From contig CALQJI020000014.1 of the NCBI GenBank assembly GCA_943330855.2, positions 1 through 64,000 on the forward strand: a stretch of 64,000 bases of DNA, given 5' to 3'. Positions 28,034-43,038 of the stretch are shown here, piece by piece. Below the pieces are notes generated by a model that was not told the DNA's origin, ran no database searches, and was given only the letters and a program-made list of their open reading frames with translations. The position numbers and the translations under genes were made by a program. Position 1 is the stretch's first letter. Every line of letters begins with the position of its first letter. This stretch comes from Klebsiella pneumoniae. Its GTDB lineage: Bacteria > Verrucomicrobiota > Verrucomicrobiia > Limisphaerales > SXTU01.

Positions 28034-29470
28034 GTGAACATCCGCGTCTGCGAAGCCGACTTACACCTGCACAATCTGCACACGCGGATGCCGTTCAAAT
28101 ACGGTATCGCGACGATGACGCACATGCCGATGGCCTTCGTGCGCGTGGCGCTGGAGGTCAACGGCCGCACGACGCTGGGCGTGGCCGCAGACTTGTTGCC
28201 GCCGAAGTGGTTCACCAAAGACCCGACGCGCGACGTGGTGGATGAAATCCACGAGATGCTCGACGTCATCGAGACCGCGCTGGAGACGGCGGAGGGGTTG
28301 AGCGCGCCGAGTGTCTTCGACCTGTGGCAGCACCTCTACGACTCGCAAACCGCTTGGGCGACCGCAGAGAACAAGCCGCCGCTGCTCGCCCACTTCGGCA
28401 CGTCGCTAGTGGAACGCGCGGTGATGGACGCCTTCTGCCGCGCCATCGCGAAGCCCTTCCACCGCGCGCTGCTCGACAATGACTTCGGCATTCGCCTCGG
28501 CGAACTCCACTCGGAGTTGGAGGGGTTCTCCCCCGCCGCATGGCTGCCGGCCAAGCCGCACAACGAAATCATCGTGCGCCACACCGTGGGTCTGAGCGAC
28601 CCGCTCACGGACGCGGACATCGCGCGCGGCGAGCACTTGACCGACAGCCTGCCGCAATCACTCGTCTCGAACATCCGCGTGTATGGGTTGCGGCACTTCA
28701 AGCTCAAGATCAACGGCGACCCGGCGCATGACATCGAGCGGCTGCGGCAAATCGCGCGCGGCTTGGAAGCCGAGTGCGGAGAGAGCTTCGCCTTCACCCT
28801 CGATGGCAACGAGCAGTTCAAGTCCTTCGCCGAGTTCCGCCAATTCTGGGAGACGCTGCGGGCGGACGAACCGCTGCGCTTGTTCCTCACGAAACTCTTG
28901 TTCGTCGAGCAGCCGCTGCATCGCACCGTCGCGCTGAACAAGGCCGCCGCCGCCTCGCTCGCGGACTGGCCGGAGCGTCCGCCCTTCATCATTGATGAGT
29001 CGGACGGCGAACTGGAGAGCCTGCCCACCGCGCTAGCGCTGGGCTACGACGGCACGAGCCACAAGAACTGCAAAGGTGTCATCAAGAGCATCGCGAACCG
29101 CTGCCTCCTGGCACACCGGCAGAAGCAGTCGCCCGCCCGCCCGTTCCTGATGAGCGGCGAGGACTTGTGCAACGTCGGCCCGGTCGCGCTGCTGCAAGAC
29201 CTCGCGGTGTGCGCGGCGCTGGGCATCAAGAGCGTCGAGCGCAACGGCCACCACTACAACGCGGGGCTGTCGCAGTTCCCGCAGGAAGTGCAGCAGCAAA
29301 TCCTCGGCACGCACTACGACCTTTACCACCCCAGCCCCGCCGGCTGGCCGACGCTGACGATTGAACGCGGTCGCATCGCACTCGGCTCGGTGAACGAGGC
29401 GGCGTTCGGCGTGAAGTTCCTGCTGAACGCCGGGCAGTTCACGCCGGCGGATGCGTGGGAATGGGAGTGA
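28034..29470 (+). CDS. Enolase-superfamily (mandelate racemase/muconate lactonizing-like) enzyme
   Basis: 478 residues from GTG 28034 (MNIRVCEADLHLHNL); a TTG at 27998 is possible but less likely. The enolase superfamily abstracts a proton alpha to a carboxylate using a Mg2+ site. Here LRHFKLKIN carries the KxK motif, and the metal ligands are probably D in FTLDGNEQF, E in LFVEQPL and D/E in IIDESDGE. A late SGEDLCNVGPVALLQDLAVC replaces the C-terminal capping segment. Longer than usual (typical 350-400 residues) because of an extended N-terminal region. Substrate unknown. It is followed after 3 nt by a membrane/TPR gene. Confidence 0.82.
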   Translation: MNIRVCEADLHLHNLHTRMPFKYGIATMTHMPMAFVRVALEVNGRTTLGVAADLLPPKWFTKDPTRDVVDEIHEMLDVIETALETAEGLSAPSVFDLWQHLYDSQTAWATAENKPPLLAHFGTSLVERAVMDAFCRAIAKPFHRALLDNDFGIRLGELHSELEGFSPAAWLPAKPHNEIIVRHTVGLSDPLTDADIARGEHLTDSLPQSLVSNIRVYGLRHFKLKINGDPAHDIERLRQIARGLEAECGESFAFTLDGNEQFKSFAEFRQFWETLRADEPLRLFLTKLLFVEQPLHRTVALNKAAAASLADWPERPPFIIDESDGELESLPTALALGYDGTSHKNCKGVIKSIANRCLLAHRQKQSPARPFLMSGEDLCNVGPVALLQDLAVCAALGIKSVERNGHHYNAGLSQFPQEVQQQILGTHYDLYHPSPAGWPTLTIERGRIALGSVNEAAFGVKFLLNAGQFTPADAWEWE

Positions 29471-29473
29471 GCC

Positions 29474-31327
29474 ATGCGCCCGAACCACCGAACCACCGCC
29501 GTCGTGCTCGCGCTCGTCGCGGTGGTCTTCGCCGTCTTCTTCCGCACACTGGAGTCGGGCTTCCTGCGCTGGGACGACGACATCAACGTCTTCGAGAACT
29601 CGCGCGTCCAAGGGCTGACCGCGGAGAACCTCCGCTGGATGTTCACCGACTTCGAGCAAGCCATCCGCTACAAGCCGCTCTCGTGGCTGGCGTGGGCGCT
29701 GGTGCATGAAGTGTTCGGACTGAACCCGTTCGGCTATCACCTCGCGAATGTCCTGCTGCACTGCGCGAATACAGTGCTGCTCTTTTTCCTGCTGCGCCGG
29801 CTCTTGAAATGCGGAGTGCGGAATGCGGAATGCGAAATGGAGAGTCCGGCGTGGCTGGATGTGTGCGCGGCGCTCGGCACGCTCCTCTGGGCTGTGCATC
29901 CGCTGCGCGTCGAGCCGGTCGCGTGGGTAACAGGATTGCCGTATCACCTCGCACTGTGCTTCGCACTGGTGGCCACGCTGCTCTACCTGCGTTCGCACGC
30001 CCCGGAGGCGGAGCTGTCCGCACGCCGCCGTGACTACTGGCTGTCCGTCGCCGCGTTCGCGCTGGCCGTGCTGTCGTATCCCATCGTGCTCGGCTACGTC
30101 GCCGCGCTGGTGGCGCTGGACTTCTTCCCGCTGCGGCGGTTCAAACGCGGCGACTCCGCGAGCCTCGTGGATGCCGCCGCGCGGAAGGTTTGGTTCGAGA
30201 AAGTCCCATTTCTTCTGCTCTCCGTGGTCCTTGTCGCGGGCACGGTCTATGGCCGCTTCTTCGTCACCGGCGACTGGTCCAAGCCGACGAACCTCGGGGA
30301 GTTCACCATGGTAGAACGCGCAATGCAGGCGTTCTACCTGTGGGCCTACTACGTCTGGAAATCCCTCGTGCCGCTGGACCTCGGCCCGTTCTACACCACG
30401 CTGCTCGGCAACCGCCCCTTCGCCGCCGCGTTCATCGCCAGCGCCCTCGCCGTGCTGGGCGTGACCGCGCTCCTGCTGGTGCGCTGGCGGCGCTGGCCGG
30501 CGGCGCTCGCGTTGTGGCTCGCGCACCTCGGGTTGCTCGTGCCCATGCTCGGTCTCACGGAGCGGCCGCACTATCCGCACGACCGCTACTCCATCCTGAA
30601 CGGCCTGCTGCTGGCCATCGCCGCCGCCGTGTTGCTGGGGCACGGACGCGACCGCCCTTGGCGACGCCCCGCACTGGTGGGCGCTGGGTTGCTCGCCGCG
30701 CTCTGCGTGTTCGCCAGCCACCACCAGGCACGCATCTGGAGGGACGACTTCGTGTTCTTCGAGGAGTTGCTGCGCCGCCTGCCGGCGACCAGCCATTACC
30801 GCTCGGTGGCTTTACTCAAGCTCGGCAACGCCCACGCCGACGCGGGCGACGACCCCAAGGCCGAAGCCTGCTACCGCGAAGCGCTGGCCATAGCCCCCGA
30901 CAGCGCCTTCGCGCAACTGCCCTACAACTTCGGCAACGTGCTGGCCCGCCAAGGCCGCTGGGCCGAGGCCGAGGCCGCCTACGCCAAGGCCGTCGCCGTC
31001 GCTCCCCATCACCTGGCCGCACGCAATAACTACGGCATCGCGCTGGCGCGGCAGGGGAAGTTTGAAGCCGCCTTCGCCCAGTTCGACGAGGCGCTCCGCC
31101 TCAAGCCGGACAGCGCGGACACCCACCTGAACTATGGCATCGCGCTCGCGGGCAAAGGCGACTTGAGCCGCGCTGTCGAGAGTTTGACCCGCGCCCTGCA
31201 ACTCAGCCCGCAGAACGCCGAGGCACACGCACAGTTGGCCGAGGTGTTGATGAAGCAAGGCAGGCCGGAACCAGCGCGGCAGCACGCGGCAGAAGCGGAA
31301 CGTTTGTGGAAAGCAGCCCCGCAGTAA
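29474..31327 (+). CDS. TMTC-like membrane glycosyltransferase-fold protein with C-terminal TPR repeats
   Basis: 617 residues. The N-terminal two thirds is a multi-pass membrane region whose first loop holds LRWDDDINVFENS (D34-D36), the acidic pair typical of GT-C enzymes. RYKPLSWLAWALVHEVFGLN and NPFGYHLANVLLHCANTVLL resemble eukaryotic TMTC/PMT-type O-mannosyltransferases. From about residue 442 TPR repeats follow: LGNAHADAGDDPKAEACYRE, NFGNVLARQGRWAEAEAAYA, NYGIALARQGKFEAAFAQFD, NYGIALAGKGDLSRAVESLT. The combination membrane GT-C plus TPR is known in eukaryotic TMTCs and many verrucomicrobial and planctomycete proteins annotated as O-GlcNAc transferase-like. A heptamer array is inserted in a loop (residues about 113-122). 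Catalysis is unproven. Confidence 0.82.
   Translation: MRPNHRTTAVVLALVAVVFAVFFRTLESGFLRWDDDINVFENSRVQGLTAENLRWMFTDFEQAIRYKPLSWLAWALVHEVFGLNPFGYHLANVLLHCANTVLLFFLLRRLLKCGVRNAECEMESPAWLDVCAALGTLLWAVHPLRVEPVAWVTGLPYHLALCFALVATLLYLRSHAPEAELSARRRDYWLSVAAFALAVLSYPIVLGYVAALVALDFFPLRRFKRGDSASLVDAAARKVWFEKVPFLLLSVVLVAGTVYGRFFVTGDWSKPTNLGEFTMVERAMQAFYLWAYYVWKSLVPLDLGPFYTTLLGNRPFAAAFIASALAVLGVTALLLVRWRRWPAALALWLAHLGLLVPMLGLTERPHYPHDRYSILNGLLLAIAAAVLLGHGRDRPWRRPALVGAGLLAALCVFASHHQARIWRDDFVFFEELLRRLPATSHYRSVALLKLGNAHADAGDDPKAEACYREALAIAPDSAFAQLPYNFGNVLARQGRWAEAEAAYAKAVAVAPHHLAARNNYGIALARQGKFEAAFAQFDEALRLKPDSADTHLNYGIALAGKGDLSRAVESLTRALQLSPQNAEAHAQLAEVLMKQGRPEPARQHAAEAERLWKAAPQ
29810..29837. repeat. TGCGGAA heptamer array inside the membrane/TPR gene
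   Basis: Four heptamers (TGCGGAG, TGCGGAA, TGCGGAA, TGCGAAA) in frame, encoding KCGVRNAECEM between the end of a membrane helix (FFLLRRLL) and the next helix region. Confidence 0.93.
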
Positions 31328-31424
31328 TTCCCGGTGCGCCCGCCGCCGGCTGCGAAAATTCGTTCCCGGCTCGGGGTGCAAACACCCCATCTTCGCCTCC
31401 CTCTTGGCAGGTATGGCTTGTCCA

Positions 31425-31459
31425 AGGAAAAACCCGCCGACCTTGCGGGTCGGCGGGTT
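31425..31459 (-). terminator. Rho-independent terminator after fusA
   Basis: A 12-bp stem (31431-31442 with 31448-31459; arms AACCCGCCGACC and its complement) with a short TTGCG loop, followed in the minus direction by TTTTTCC. It is the end of the long rpoBC-rpsLG-fusA cluster. Confidence 0.95.
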
Positions 31460-31477
31460 ATGGAAGCTTGCGCTGAT

Positions 31478-33673
31478 TTATGAACGCGCGGCGGGTTTCT
31501 TCGCAGCGGTTTCGAGAATCTGCAACGCCACCTGCTGCGGCACTTGCTCAAAGGTGTGCGGTTCCATCGAGTAGCTCGCACGGCCCTTGGAGAGCGAACG
31601 GATGGCGGTGGCGTAGCCGAACATTTCCGCCAGCGGCACGTGCGCGTTGAGGACAGTCTGGCCACCCTTGGCGTCAACGCCTTGGATGATGCCACGACGG
31701 CGGTTGATGTCGCCGAGGAGGTCGCCCTGATACTCATCAGGCGTGGTGACTTCGACCTTCATAATCGGTTCGAGGATGATCGGACCAGCCGACTTGAAGG
31801 CGTCCTTGAGCGCGAAGATGCCGGCCATCTTGAACGCCATTTCGTTGGAGTCTACCTCATGGAAGGAACCGTCAACGACAGCGATCTTAGAATCAATGAC
31901 CTGATAACCGGCATACACGCCGGAGCGCAAAGCCTCCTCGATGCCGTGAATGACCGCCGGGACGTATTCCTTCGGAATGGTGCCGCCGACGATCTTGCTC
32001 ACGACCTCGTTGCCCTTGCCCTTCTCGTTCGGCTCGACCGTGATGCAAGCGTGACCGTATTGGCCGCGACCACCGGACTGTCGGATGAACTTGCCCTCGC
32101 CCTCGGCGGCCTTGGTGATAGTCTCACGATACGCGATCTGCGGTGCGCCGGAGTTGGCCTCAACTTTGAATTCGCGCTTGAGGCGATCAATGATGATTTC
32201 CAAGTGCAACTCGCCCATTCCCGCAATGATGCGCTGGCCGGTCTCTTCGTTCGTGAAGCAGTGGAAGGTCGGATCTTCCTCAGCCAGTCGTTGCAGACCC
32301 TCGGACATCTTGTCGCGATCCTGCTTGGTTTTGGGCTCGACGGCCATACTGATGACCGGTTCAGGAAAGGTCGGCGGCTCAAGGGTGATGTCGAACTCCT
32401 CGTCACAGACCGTGTCACCAGTGGTGATGTTGCGCAGACCGACGAGCGCGGCGATGTCACCGGCGTAGGCCACGTCGATGTCCTTGCGCTCGCTGCCCTG
32501 AATAATCATCAGGCGGCTAACGCGCTCGCGGCGGCGGGTGCGTGGATTGTAGATGTTGTCGCCCTTTTTGAGCTTGCCGGAATACACGCGGAAGAACACG
32601 AGCTTGCCGGCGTATGGATCGGTCCAGAGTTTGAACGCGAGCGAGCAGAACTTGTTATTGTCGTCGGTTACGACTTCCACCTTCGTCTCCGAGCCGACTT
32701 CGTGGCCGACGGCGGCGGGAATGTCCAGGGGCGACGGTAGGTAATCAATCACAGCGTCCAGCAGCACCTGAACGGCCTTCTTCTTGAAGGCAGAGCCGCA
32801 GAGCACGGGCACGAACTCGAGTTTGCATGTGAGGCGGCGAATGGCTGCCTTGAGCACCTCGGGCGCGATAGGCTTCTCCTCAAGGACGAGGTTCTCGATG
32901 ATTTCGTCCTTGTTCGAGACGGCATCAATCAAAGCGGCGAGGGCAACTTTGGCTTTTTCCTGCAACGCGGCAGGGATGTCCGTCACCTCGTAATTGAGGC
33001 CTTCGGTGAGGACATCGCCTGGGCCCCAGACAAATGCTTTCTGATTCACTAGGTCAATCACACCCGCAAACTGGTCTTCAGCCCCGATGGGCAGGAAGAT
33101 TGGGAACGCATACGCACGGAGCTTGTTGCGCATATCCGCCAGTGCGTTTTCAAAGTTCGCACCGGTGCGGTCCATCTTGTTCACGAACGCTATACGCGGG
33201 ACGTTATACTTCGTCGCCTGCCGCCAGACCGTCTCCGACTGCGGCTGCACGCCGGCCACGCCGCAAAACACAGCCACGGCACCGTCCAGCACGCGCATGG
33301 AGCGTTCCACCTCGGCGGTGAAATCCACGTGGCCGGGGGTGTCGATGATGTTGATGCGGTGCGCGATGTTGTTAAACGCCTTGTAGATGGCTTCCTCACC
33401 CGGCTTCGCCGTCTTCTGCGTCCAGAAGCATGTCACGGCGGCGGAAGTAATAGTGATGCCACGCTCACGCTCCTGCTCCATCCAGTCTGTGACAGTATTG
33501 CCGTCATCCACGTCGCCGATCTTGTGGATTAGACCAGTGTAGAAAAGGATGCGCTCAGTGGTCGTGGTCTTGCCGGCATCAATGTGCGCGGCTATACCAA
33601 TGTTACGCGTGCGTTCTAAAGTGTATTCGCGATTGGGCGAATTAACGGCCTTGTTTTCAACGAGGGTGCTCAT
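31478..33673 (-). CDS. fusA: Elongation factor G
   Basis: 731 residues. G1 [20 protein letters not shown]3 DTPGHVDFT and G4 NKMDRTGA are intact. The other domains follow in the usual order to the C-terminal EF-G domain V. It is some 30 residues longer than the E. coli protein; an insertion is visible after the switch I region ([20 protein letters not shown]). EF-G catalyses translocation and, with RRF, ribosome recycling. Part of the str-type cluster: rpsL, rpsG, fusA; tuf is not next to it but 12 kb upstream. Confidence 0.98.
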   Translation of the reverse strand: MSTLVENKAVNSPNREYTLERTRNIGIAAHIDAGKTTTTERILFYTGLIHKIGDVDDGNTVTDWMEQERERGITITSAAVTCFWTQKTAKPGEEAIYKAFNNIAHRINIIDTPGHVDFTAEVERSMRVLDGAVAVFCGVAGVQPQSETVWRQATKYNVPRIAFVNKMDRTGANFENALADMRNKLRAYAFPIFLPIGAEDQFAGVIDLVNQKAFVWGPGDVLTEGLNYEVTDIPAALQEKAKVALAALIDAVSNKDEIIENLVLEEKPIAPEVLKAAIRRLTCKLEFVPVLCGSAFKKKAVQVLLDAVIDYLPSPLDIPAAVGHEVGSETKVEVVTDDNNKFCSLAFKLWTDPYAGKLVFFRVYSGKLKKGDNIYNPRTRRRERVSRLMIIQGSERKDIDVAYAGDIAALVGLRNITTGDTVCDEEFDITLEPPTFPEPVISMAVEPKTKQDRDKMSEGLQRLAEEDPTFHCFTNEETGQRIIAGMGELHLEIIIDRLKREFKVEANSGAPQIAYRETITKAAEGEGKFIRQSGGRGQYGHACITVEPNEKGKGNEVVSKIVGGTIPKEYVPAVIHGIEEALRSGVYAGYQVIDSKIAVVDGSFHEVDSNEMAFKMAGIFALKDAFKSAGPIILEPIMKVEVTTPDEYQGDLLGDINRRRGIIQGVDAKGGQTVLNAHVPLAEMFGYATAIRSLSKGRASYSMEPHTFEQVPQQVALQILETAAKKPAARS

Positions 33674-33701
33674 GTGCAGAGTATGTTAACGATCTCAACA
33701 G

Positions 33702-33735
33702 AAAACGCCCCGTGACGGTATGCGCCGCGGGGCGT
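33702..33735 (-). terminator. Hairpin between rpsG and fusA, possible attenuator
   Basis: An 8-bp stem (ACGCCCCG at 33705-33712 with CGGGGCGT at 33728-33735) with a 15-nt loop, followed in the minus direction by TTTTC. It sits in the 78-nt gap before fusA. The large loop and weak T-run suggest partial termination or a translational control hairpin rather than a full stop. Confidence 0.55.
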
Positions 33736-33751
33736 CAAGAATGGTTTTGGA

Positions 33752-34225
33752 CTACCAGCGGAAATGCGCGAAGGCTTTGTTCGCTTGAGCCGTCTTGTGG
33801 ACTTCGTCGCGCTTGCGAATCGCGTTCCCCTGGCCTTGATAGGCATCCATGATCTCAGCGGCGAGCGCTTGGCTCATGGGGATACCCTTGCGGGCATCAG
33901 CGAATTTAACGATCCAACGCACCGCGAGGGATGCCTGGCGGTCAGAGGGAACTTCAAGCGGAATCTGGTAGGTAGCACCACCAACTCGGCGGGGCTTGAC
34001 CTCGAGACGTGGCTTGGCGTTGTCCACCGCGCGCTGGAGAACATCCACCGGACTGGCATCCGGAAACTTCTCCGATAGCGAAGTAAACGCACCGTAGACG
34101 ATGCGTTGAGCGACGCTCTTCTTGCCGCCTTGCATGACGGTGTTGACGAGGCGTCCGACGAGCACGCTGCTGTAGCGGCCGTCGGGGATGATTTGACGTT
34201 TGGTGGCTTGGCGGCGACGAGACAT
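33752..34225 (-). CDS. rpsG: 30S ribosomal protein S7
   Basis: 157 residues, MSRRRQATKRQIIPDGRYSS. It binds the 3' domain of 16S rRNA and starts head assembly. Conserved LVGRLVNTVMQGGKKSVAQR and VKPRRVGGATYQIPLEVPSD are present, as is the C-terminal RKRDEVHKTAQANKAFAHFRW, near the tRNA exit site. Lies 21 nt after rpsL. Confidence 0.98.
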   Translation of the reverse strand: MSRRRQATKRQIIPDGRYSSVLVGRLVNTVMQGGKKSVAQRIVYGAFTSLSEKFPDASPVDVLQRAVDNAKPRLEVKPRRVGGATYQIPLEVPSDRQASLAVRWIVKFADARKGIPMSQALAAEIMDAYQGQGNAIRKRDEVHKTAQANKAFAHFRW

Positions 34226-34246
34226 GGCGAGGATTTCTTGTTGAGA

Positions 34247-34636
34247 TTACGCGGCTTTCTTGGCGGGCTTGGGGCGCTTCACGCCATACTTCGATCGACT
34301 CACACGGCGTTTTTCAACGCCAGCGGCGTCGAATGTGCCGCGCACGATGTGGTAACGGACACCGGGGAGATCCTTCACGCGGCCACCGCGCACGAGCACA
34401 ATTGAGTGCTCCTGCAAGTTGTGACCCTCATCAGGGATATAGGCGATGATCTCATAGCCATTGGTGAGGCGGACTTTCGCGACCTTGCGGAGCGCGGAAT
34501 TCGGCTTCTTTGGCGTGCGGGTCATGACCTGCAGGCAAACCCCGCGACGGAAGGACGCTCCTTCGAGGGCCGGGGACTTGGACTTGTAACGGATCTTTGT
34601 GCGTCCTTTACGGACGAGTTGGTTGATAGTCGGCAT
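34247..34636 (-). CDS. rpsL: 30S ribosomal protein S12
   Basis: 129 residues, [20 protein letters not shown]. The decoding-centre loops [15 protein letters not shown] and [15 protein letters not shown] are intact, with lysines in the two positions whose mutation gives streptomycin resistance, so the sequence is of the susceptible type. It follows rpoC by 116 nt on the same strand and precedes rpsG. Confidence 0.98.
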   Translation of the reverse strand: MPTINQLVRKGRTKIRYKSKSPALEGASFRRGVCLQVMTRTPKKPNSALRKVAKVRLTNGYEIIAYIPDEGHNLQEHSIVLVRGGRVKDLPGVRYHIVRGTFDAAGVEKRRVSRSKYGVKRPKPAKKAA

Positions 34637-34752
34637 GCTGTTAAGCCTTCAGGTTTGCGCCCAATCCCTGTTCATGGGAAAGGAGCGCGGATTGTTAGCA
34701 AACACGGTGGTCGTGGCAAACTGTTTTTTTACGAACGGGTGCTTTTCACTTT

Positions 34753-38886
<4,134 letters not shown>

Positions 38887-38917
38887 AACGTCTAGTGCGT
38901 GGGTTGTTTGCGTTAAA

Positions 38918-41900
38918 TCAGAGTGCAGCCAGCATGGCCTGCGGGTTGGGGGAGTGCGCGGCTTGGTCCACAGGATTGCTGTAGCCGACCTTCACGTCGA
39001 GGCCCAGAGATTGCATTTCCTTCACCAGGACGTTGAACGACTCGGGCACGCCTGCCTCGAGGGCGTTGTCGCCCTTGACGATGGCTTCGTAAATGCGCGT
39101 GCGGCCTTGGACGTCGTCGGACTTCACGGTCAGGAGCTCCTGCAACGTGTAGGCCGCTCCGTAGGCTTCCATCGCCCACACTTCCATTTCGCCGAAGCGC
39201 TGGCCGCCATACTGCGCCTTGCCGCCTAGCGGTTGCTGGGTGACGAGCGAGTAAGGGCCGACAGCGCGGGCGTGAATCTTGTCCGCAACCAAGTGGCCGA
39301 GTTTCATCATGTAGATGTAGCCGACGACAATCTCCTGATCGAAGGACTCACCAGTGTGACCATCGAACAAGTTGGCTTTGCCGTGCTCACCGACGAGCAC
39401 CTGGCCGACTTCCTTCTTGTGCAATTCACCCGCCTCCTTGAGGTAGCCCCGGATTTCCTTCTCCTTGATGCCGTCGAAGACAGGCGTAGCGAATTTGAGT
39501 CCCAGGAATTTTGCCGCCCAGCCCAAGTGCGTCTCGAGAAGTTGCCCGACGTTCATGCGCGAAGGCACGCCCAGCGGGTTGAGCACGATGTCCACGGGTG
39601 TGCCGTCCGCGAGGAACGGGAGGTCTTCCTCGGGCACAATCTTGGCAACGACGCCCTTGTTCCCGTGGCGGCCGGCCATTTTGTCACCAACTGAGAGCTT
39701 ACGCTTTGAGGCGATGTAGACCTTCACCTGCTTGATCACGCCGGGGTCAACGTCCTCGCCTGACTCGGCGCGACCGACTTCTTCGTCGTGCTGCATCTGC
39801 AACTCATCGAATTTCTTCTTAAAGGTACCGATTATCTCGTTGATCTTGTTCCGGATCGGCGACGGATCTATTTCGATCTTGTCATAAACCTGGGCCAGTT
39901 TGCGCAATAAGGTTTTAGTGATCTTACGGTTGGCGGGAATGATGATCTCACCGGTTTCAGCGTTGGTCACATCAAGCGGAATTTTCTCGCCGAGCAGAAT
40001 GTTCGAGAGAGCCTCGGTCAGTTGGTCACGGAGGGTCTCAATCTTGCCCTTGTATTCCTCGTCCACAACCTTCTGCGCGCGCTTGGTGTCGTTGGTCTCG
40101 GGTTTCACCGGAAGAGATGAATTCATCATGTCTGCCGGCTTCTTCGCCGAAACCTTCACGTCCATGACCATGCCGTAAGTGCCAGACGGGACTTTGAGCG
40201 AAGTGTCCTTCACGTCAGCTGCCTTCTCACCGAAGATCGCGCGGAGTAGGCGCTCTTCCGGGGCGAGTTCGGTCTCAGACTTCGGGGTGATCTTACCGAC
40301 GAGAATGTCGCCGGGTTTTACTTCTGCGCCGATGCGGATCACGCCGTCGGGTCCGAGGTTTTTGAGTGCCTCTTCGCCGAGGTTCGGAATATCACGGGTG
40401 ATTTCCTCAGGCCCGAGCTTGGTATCGCGCGCGCCCACTTCAAACTCATCGATGTGGATCGAGGTGAACACATCGTCCTTGAGGATGCGCTCGCTGATCA
40501 GGATGGCGTCCTCGAAGTTGTAGCCGTTCCATGGCATGAACGCTACTAGCACGTTCCGTCCGAGCGCGAGTTCGCCACCATCGGTGCACGGGCCGTCGGC
40601 GATGATCTGCCCCTTCTTGATCGTATCGCCTTTGGCGACGAGGGGTTGTTGGTTCACGCATGTTGCTGCGTTTGAACGCATAAACTTGCGGAGGCGGTAG
40701 ATCCACACGCCGTCTTCGGGCGAATGTTTAAGCTTCTTTTTGGAGTCAGGGATCTTCCCGTCCTTCGTGATGATGATCTGGTCGCCAGACACTGAGGCGA
40801 CTTTTCCAGCCTCCTCGGCGATTAGCACGGCGATGGAATCACGCGCGACACGCTCTTCCAAGCCAGTGGCGACGAATGGAGCTTCGGTGATCAGCAGCGG
40901 CACCGCTTGGCGCTGCATGTTCGAGCCCATCAAAGCGCGGTTCGCATCGTCGTGCTCGAGGAACGGGATCAACCCGGCAGCTACGGAGACGAGCTGCTTT
41001 GGGGACACGTCCATGTAATCCACTTCGTTAGGCTCCATATCGACGAAGTCGCCCTTGCGACGGCATGTAACTCGGTCGGAGGTGAAGTGGCCCTTTTCAT
41101 CAAACGGCGCGTTTGCCTGTGCGATCGTGAAGCCTTCCTCGCGGTCACCTGTCAGGTAGTCAAGTTCGCCGGTCACTCGGCCCTTCACAACTTTGCGGTA
41201 GGGCGTCTCTATGAATCCGAAGTCGTTCACGCGCGCGAAAGTTGCGAGCGAAGCGATGAGTCCGATGTTTGGGCCTTCAGGTGTTTCAATCGGGCAGATG
41301 CGGCCGTAGTGGGACGGATGCACATCGCGCACTTCGAAACCCGCACGATCACGTGAAAGTCCCCCAGGTCCGAGAGCCGACAAGCGCCGTTTGTGTGTCA
41401 GCTCGGCGAGCGGGTTAATCTGGTCCATGAACTGCGACAGCTGTGATCGCCCAAAGAAATCACGCACTACGGCGGAAAGAGCCTTCGGGTTGATGAGCTT
41501 AGCGGGCGTCATCGTGTCGACTTCCTGATCGAAGAGCGTCATGCGCTCCTTCACGAGGCGTTCTGTGCGAGCCAGTCCTACGCGGCACTGGTTGGCCAGA
41601 AGTTCGCCTACAGTTCGAACGCGGCGGCTACCGAGGTGGTCAATGTCATCAACGCTGCCCTGTCCTTTTTTGAGCCTGAGGAGATACTTCGTTGCGTGAA
41701 CCAAGTCAGCTTTAGTGAGAATGCGTGAAGTAGCTGTCTCACCGAAGTTGAGCTTTTGATTAATCTTATAGCGACCCACGCGGCCGAGGTCGTAACGTTT
41801 CGAGTCAAAGAAGAGTCGCTTGATAAGCGAGCGAGCGTTGGCGGCGGTGGGCGGATCGCCTGGGCGGAGGCGGCGGTAAATATCCTTGAGTGCTTCCTCC

Positions 41901-42835
41901 TCGTTCTTGGTGGGGTCTTTCTTGAGGCACTTGATAATGATACCATCGTCCACCGAGGTATCCACCACCTTGATTTTGGTGACCCCCAGTTCGGCGATCT
42001 GCTTGACGACCGCTTTTGAGAGAGGTTCAAACGCGCGGGCCACGACGATGTTCTTGTCCGCATCAATTGCGTCCTCAACGAGGACTTTGTTGGCGATATC
42101 TTCGAGTGTCTCGGCTTTCTTCACTGGCAATTCCTCGATATCGTAGAACAGTTTGATTATCTCTTCGTCAGTGCCGCGAACAACATCCTTCTTGGGTTTC
42201 TCATCCCCATCGAGGAACGCAAGGGCACGAAACAAAGTGGTGGTCAGAAACTTTCGCCGGCGCTTCTTGCGGTCGAGGTAGACATATAGCATGTCACTCG
42301 TATCGAACATCGCCTCATACCACGAGCCACGATCAGGGATAATGCGGAAACTGTGGAGTTTCTTTCCGTTCGGGTGAATCGTTTCCTCGAAGGCTAGACC
42401 GGGCGAGCGATGGAGCTGGCTGACTATAACGCGTTCGGCACCGTTGATAACGAACGTGCCCTGCGGGGTCATCAGAGGCAACTCGCCCATGAACACTTTT
42501 TCCTCTTTCGCTCCGCGCGCCTCATCCCGAAGTCGGAAGGTGACGTGGAGTGGTGCACCAAAAGTCAAACCTTCCCTAATACTATCAAGCCATGAAAGTT
42601 TGGGGTCGCCAATTTCGAAACCGGTGTATTCGAGCACGGTCTTGCCATCGTAGCTCTCGATCGGAAAGACTTCGTTGAACACGGCTTGCAGCCCTAGGTT
42701 TTTACGCTTGGAAGGCGTCACTTGGGTTTGCAGGAACTCGATGTAGGAGTTGACCTGGATTTCGATCATGTTCGGCGGAACAAGGGGTTCCTTGATCTTG
42801 CCGAAGTTGATGCGTTCTGCGTGGCGCGTTGGCAT
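38918..42835 (-). CDS. rpoB: RNA polymerase subunit beta
   Basis: 1305 residues from ATG 42835 ([20 protein letters not shown]), chosen because homologues start near this point; the frame is open to an ATG at 42877. The rifampicin-pocket segment [20 protein letters not shown] is followed by [20 protein letters not shown]; compared with E. coli, the S522 position carries alanine and N518 carries isoleucine. The active-site region [20 protein letters not shown] and [14 protein letters not shown] are present. Read after a hairpin that follows rplL. Base composition here is visibly lower in GC than in the flanking accessory genes. Confidence 0.97.
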   Translation of the reverse strand: MPTRHAERINFGKIKEPLVPPNMIEIQVNSYIEFLQTQVTPSKRKNLGLQAVFNEVFPIESYDGKTVLEYTGFEIGDPKLSWLDSIREGLTFGAPLHVTFRLRDEARGAKEEKVFMGELPLMTPQGTFVINGAERVIVSQLHRSPGLAFEETIHPNGKKLHSFRIIPDRGSWYEAMFDTSDMLYVYLDRKKRRRKFLTTTLFRALAFLDGDEKPKKDVVRGTDEEIIKLFYDIEELPVKKAETLEDIANKVLVEDAIDADKNIVVARAFEPLSKAVVKQIAELGVTKIKVVDTSVDDGIIIKCLKKDPTKNEEEALKDIYRRLRPGDPPTAANARSLIKRLFFDSKRYDLGRVGRYKINQKLNFGETATSRILTKADLVHATKYLLRLKKGQGSVDDIDHLGSRRVRTVGELLANQCRVGLARTERLVKERMTLFDQEVDTMTPAKLINPKALSAVVRDFFGRSQLSQFMDQINPLAELTHKRRLSALGPGGLSRDRAGFEVRDVHPSHYGRICPIETPEGPNIGLIASLATFARVNDFGFIETPYRKVVKGRVTGELDYLTGDREEGFTIAQANAPFDEKGHFTSDRVTCRRKGDFVDMEPNEVDYMDVSPKQLVSVAAGLIPFLEHDDANRALMGSNMQRQAVPLLITEAPFVATGLEERVARDSIAVLIAEEAGKVASVSGDQIIITKDGKIPDSKKKLKHSPEDGVWIYRLRKFMRSNAATCVNQQPLVAKGDTIKKGQIIADGPCTDGGELALGRNVLVAFMPWNGYNFEDAILISERILKDDVFTSIHIDEFEVGARDTKLGPEEITRDIPNLGEEALKNLGPDGVIRIGAEVKPGDILVGKITPKSETELAPEERLLRAIFGEKAADVKDTSLKVPSGTYGMVMDVKVSAKKPADMMNSSLPVKPETNDTKRAQKVVDEEYKGKIETLRDQLTEALSNILLGEKIPLDVTNAETGEIIIPANRKITKTLLRKLAQVYDKIEIDPSPIRNKINEIIGTFKKKFDELQMQHDEEVGRAESGEDVDPGVIKQVKVYIASKRKLSVGDKMAGRHGNKGVVAKIVPEEDLPFLADGTPVDIVLNPLGVPSRMNVGQLLETHLGWAAKFLGLKFATPVFDGIKEKEIRGYLKEAGELHKKEVGQVLVGEHGKANLFDGHTGESFDQEIVVGYIYMMKLGHLVADKIHARAVGPYSLVTQQPLGGKAQYGGQRFGEMEVWAMEAYGAAYTLQELLTVKSDDVQGRTRIYEAIVKGDNALEAGVPESFNVLVKEMQSLGLDVKVGYSNPVDQAAHSPNPQAMLAAL

Positions 42836-42989
42836 TTGTATTTTCGAGCTGGCCCGGCACTGTCCGGGCATTTTCATTATGGGACGAAAAGAGGCAGCCT
42901 TCCAGGTTAGCCTCGGAAGTCCGCTAAAAAATCAAAAATTACTTCTGCAACAAATTGGATCGCTGGGCCGTTCAACACTCCCTCAGGAG

Positions 42990-43023
42990 GAAGAACGGAC
43001 GGCGGCTCAGGGGCCGCCGTCCG
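42990..43023 (-). terminator. Hairpin between rplL and rpoB, attenuator-like
   Basis: A perfect 11-bp stem (CGGACGGCGGC at 42996-43006, complement at 43013-43023) with loop TCAGGG, 16 nt after the rplL stop codon. The T-run after it is weak (GTTCTTCC). A partial terminator at this place, letting ribosomal proteins exceed polymerase subunits, is known from E. coli; its role here is inferred. Confidence 0.7.
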
Positions 43024-43038
43024 CTTGAATGACAATGC

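Noticed and set aside
29033-30796. Minus-strand frame opposite the enolase-superfamily and TMTC-like genes
   Set aside because: Crosses two supported genes antisense; no domain and no start signals.
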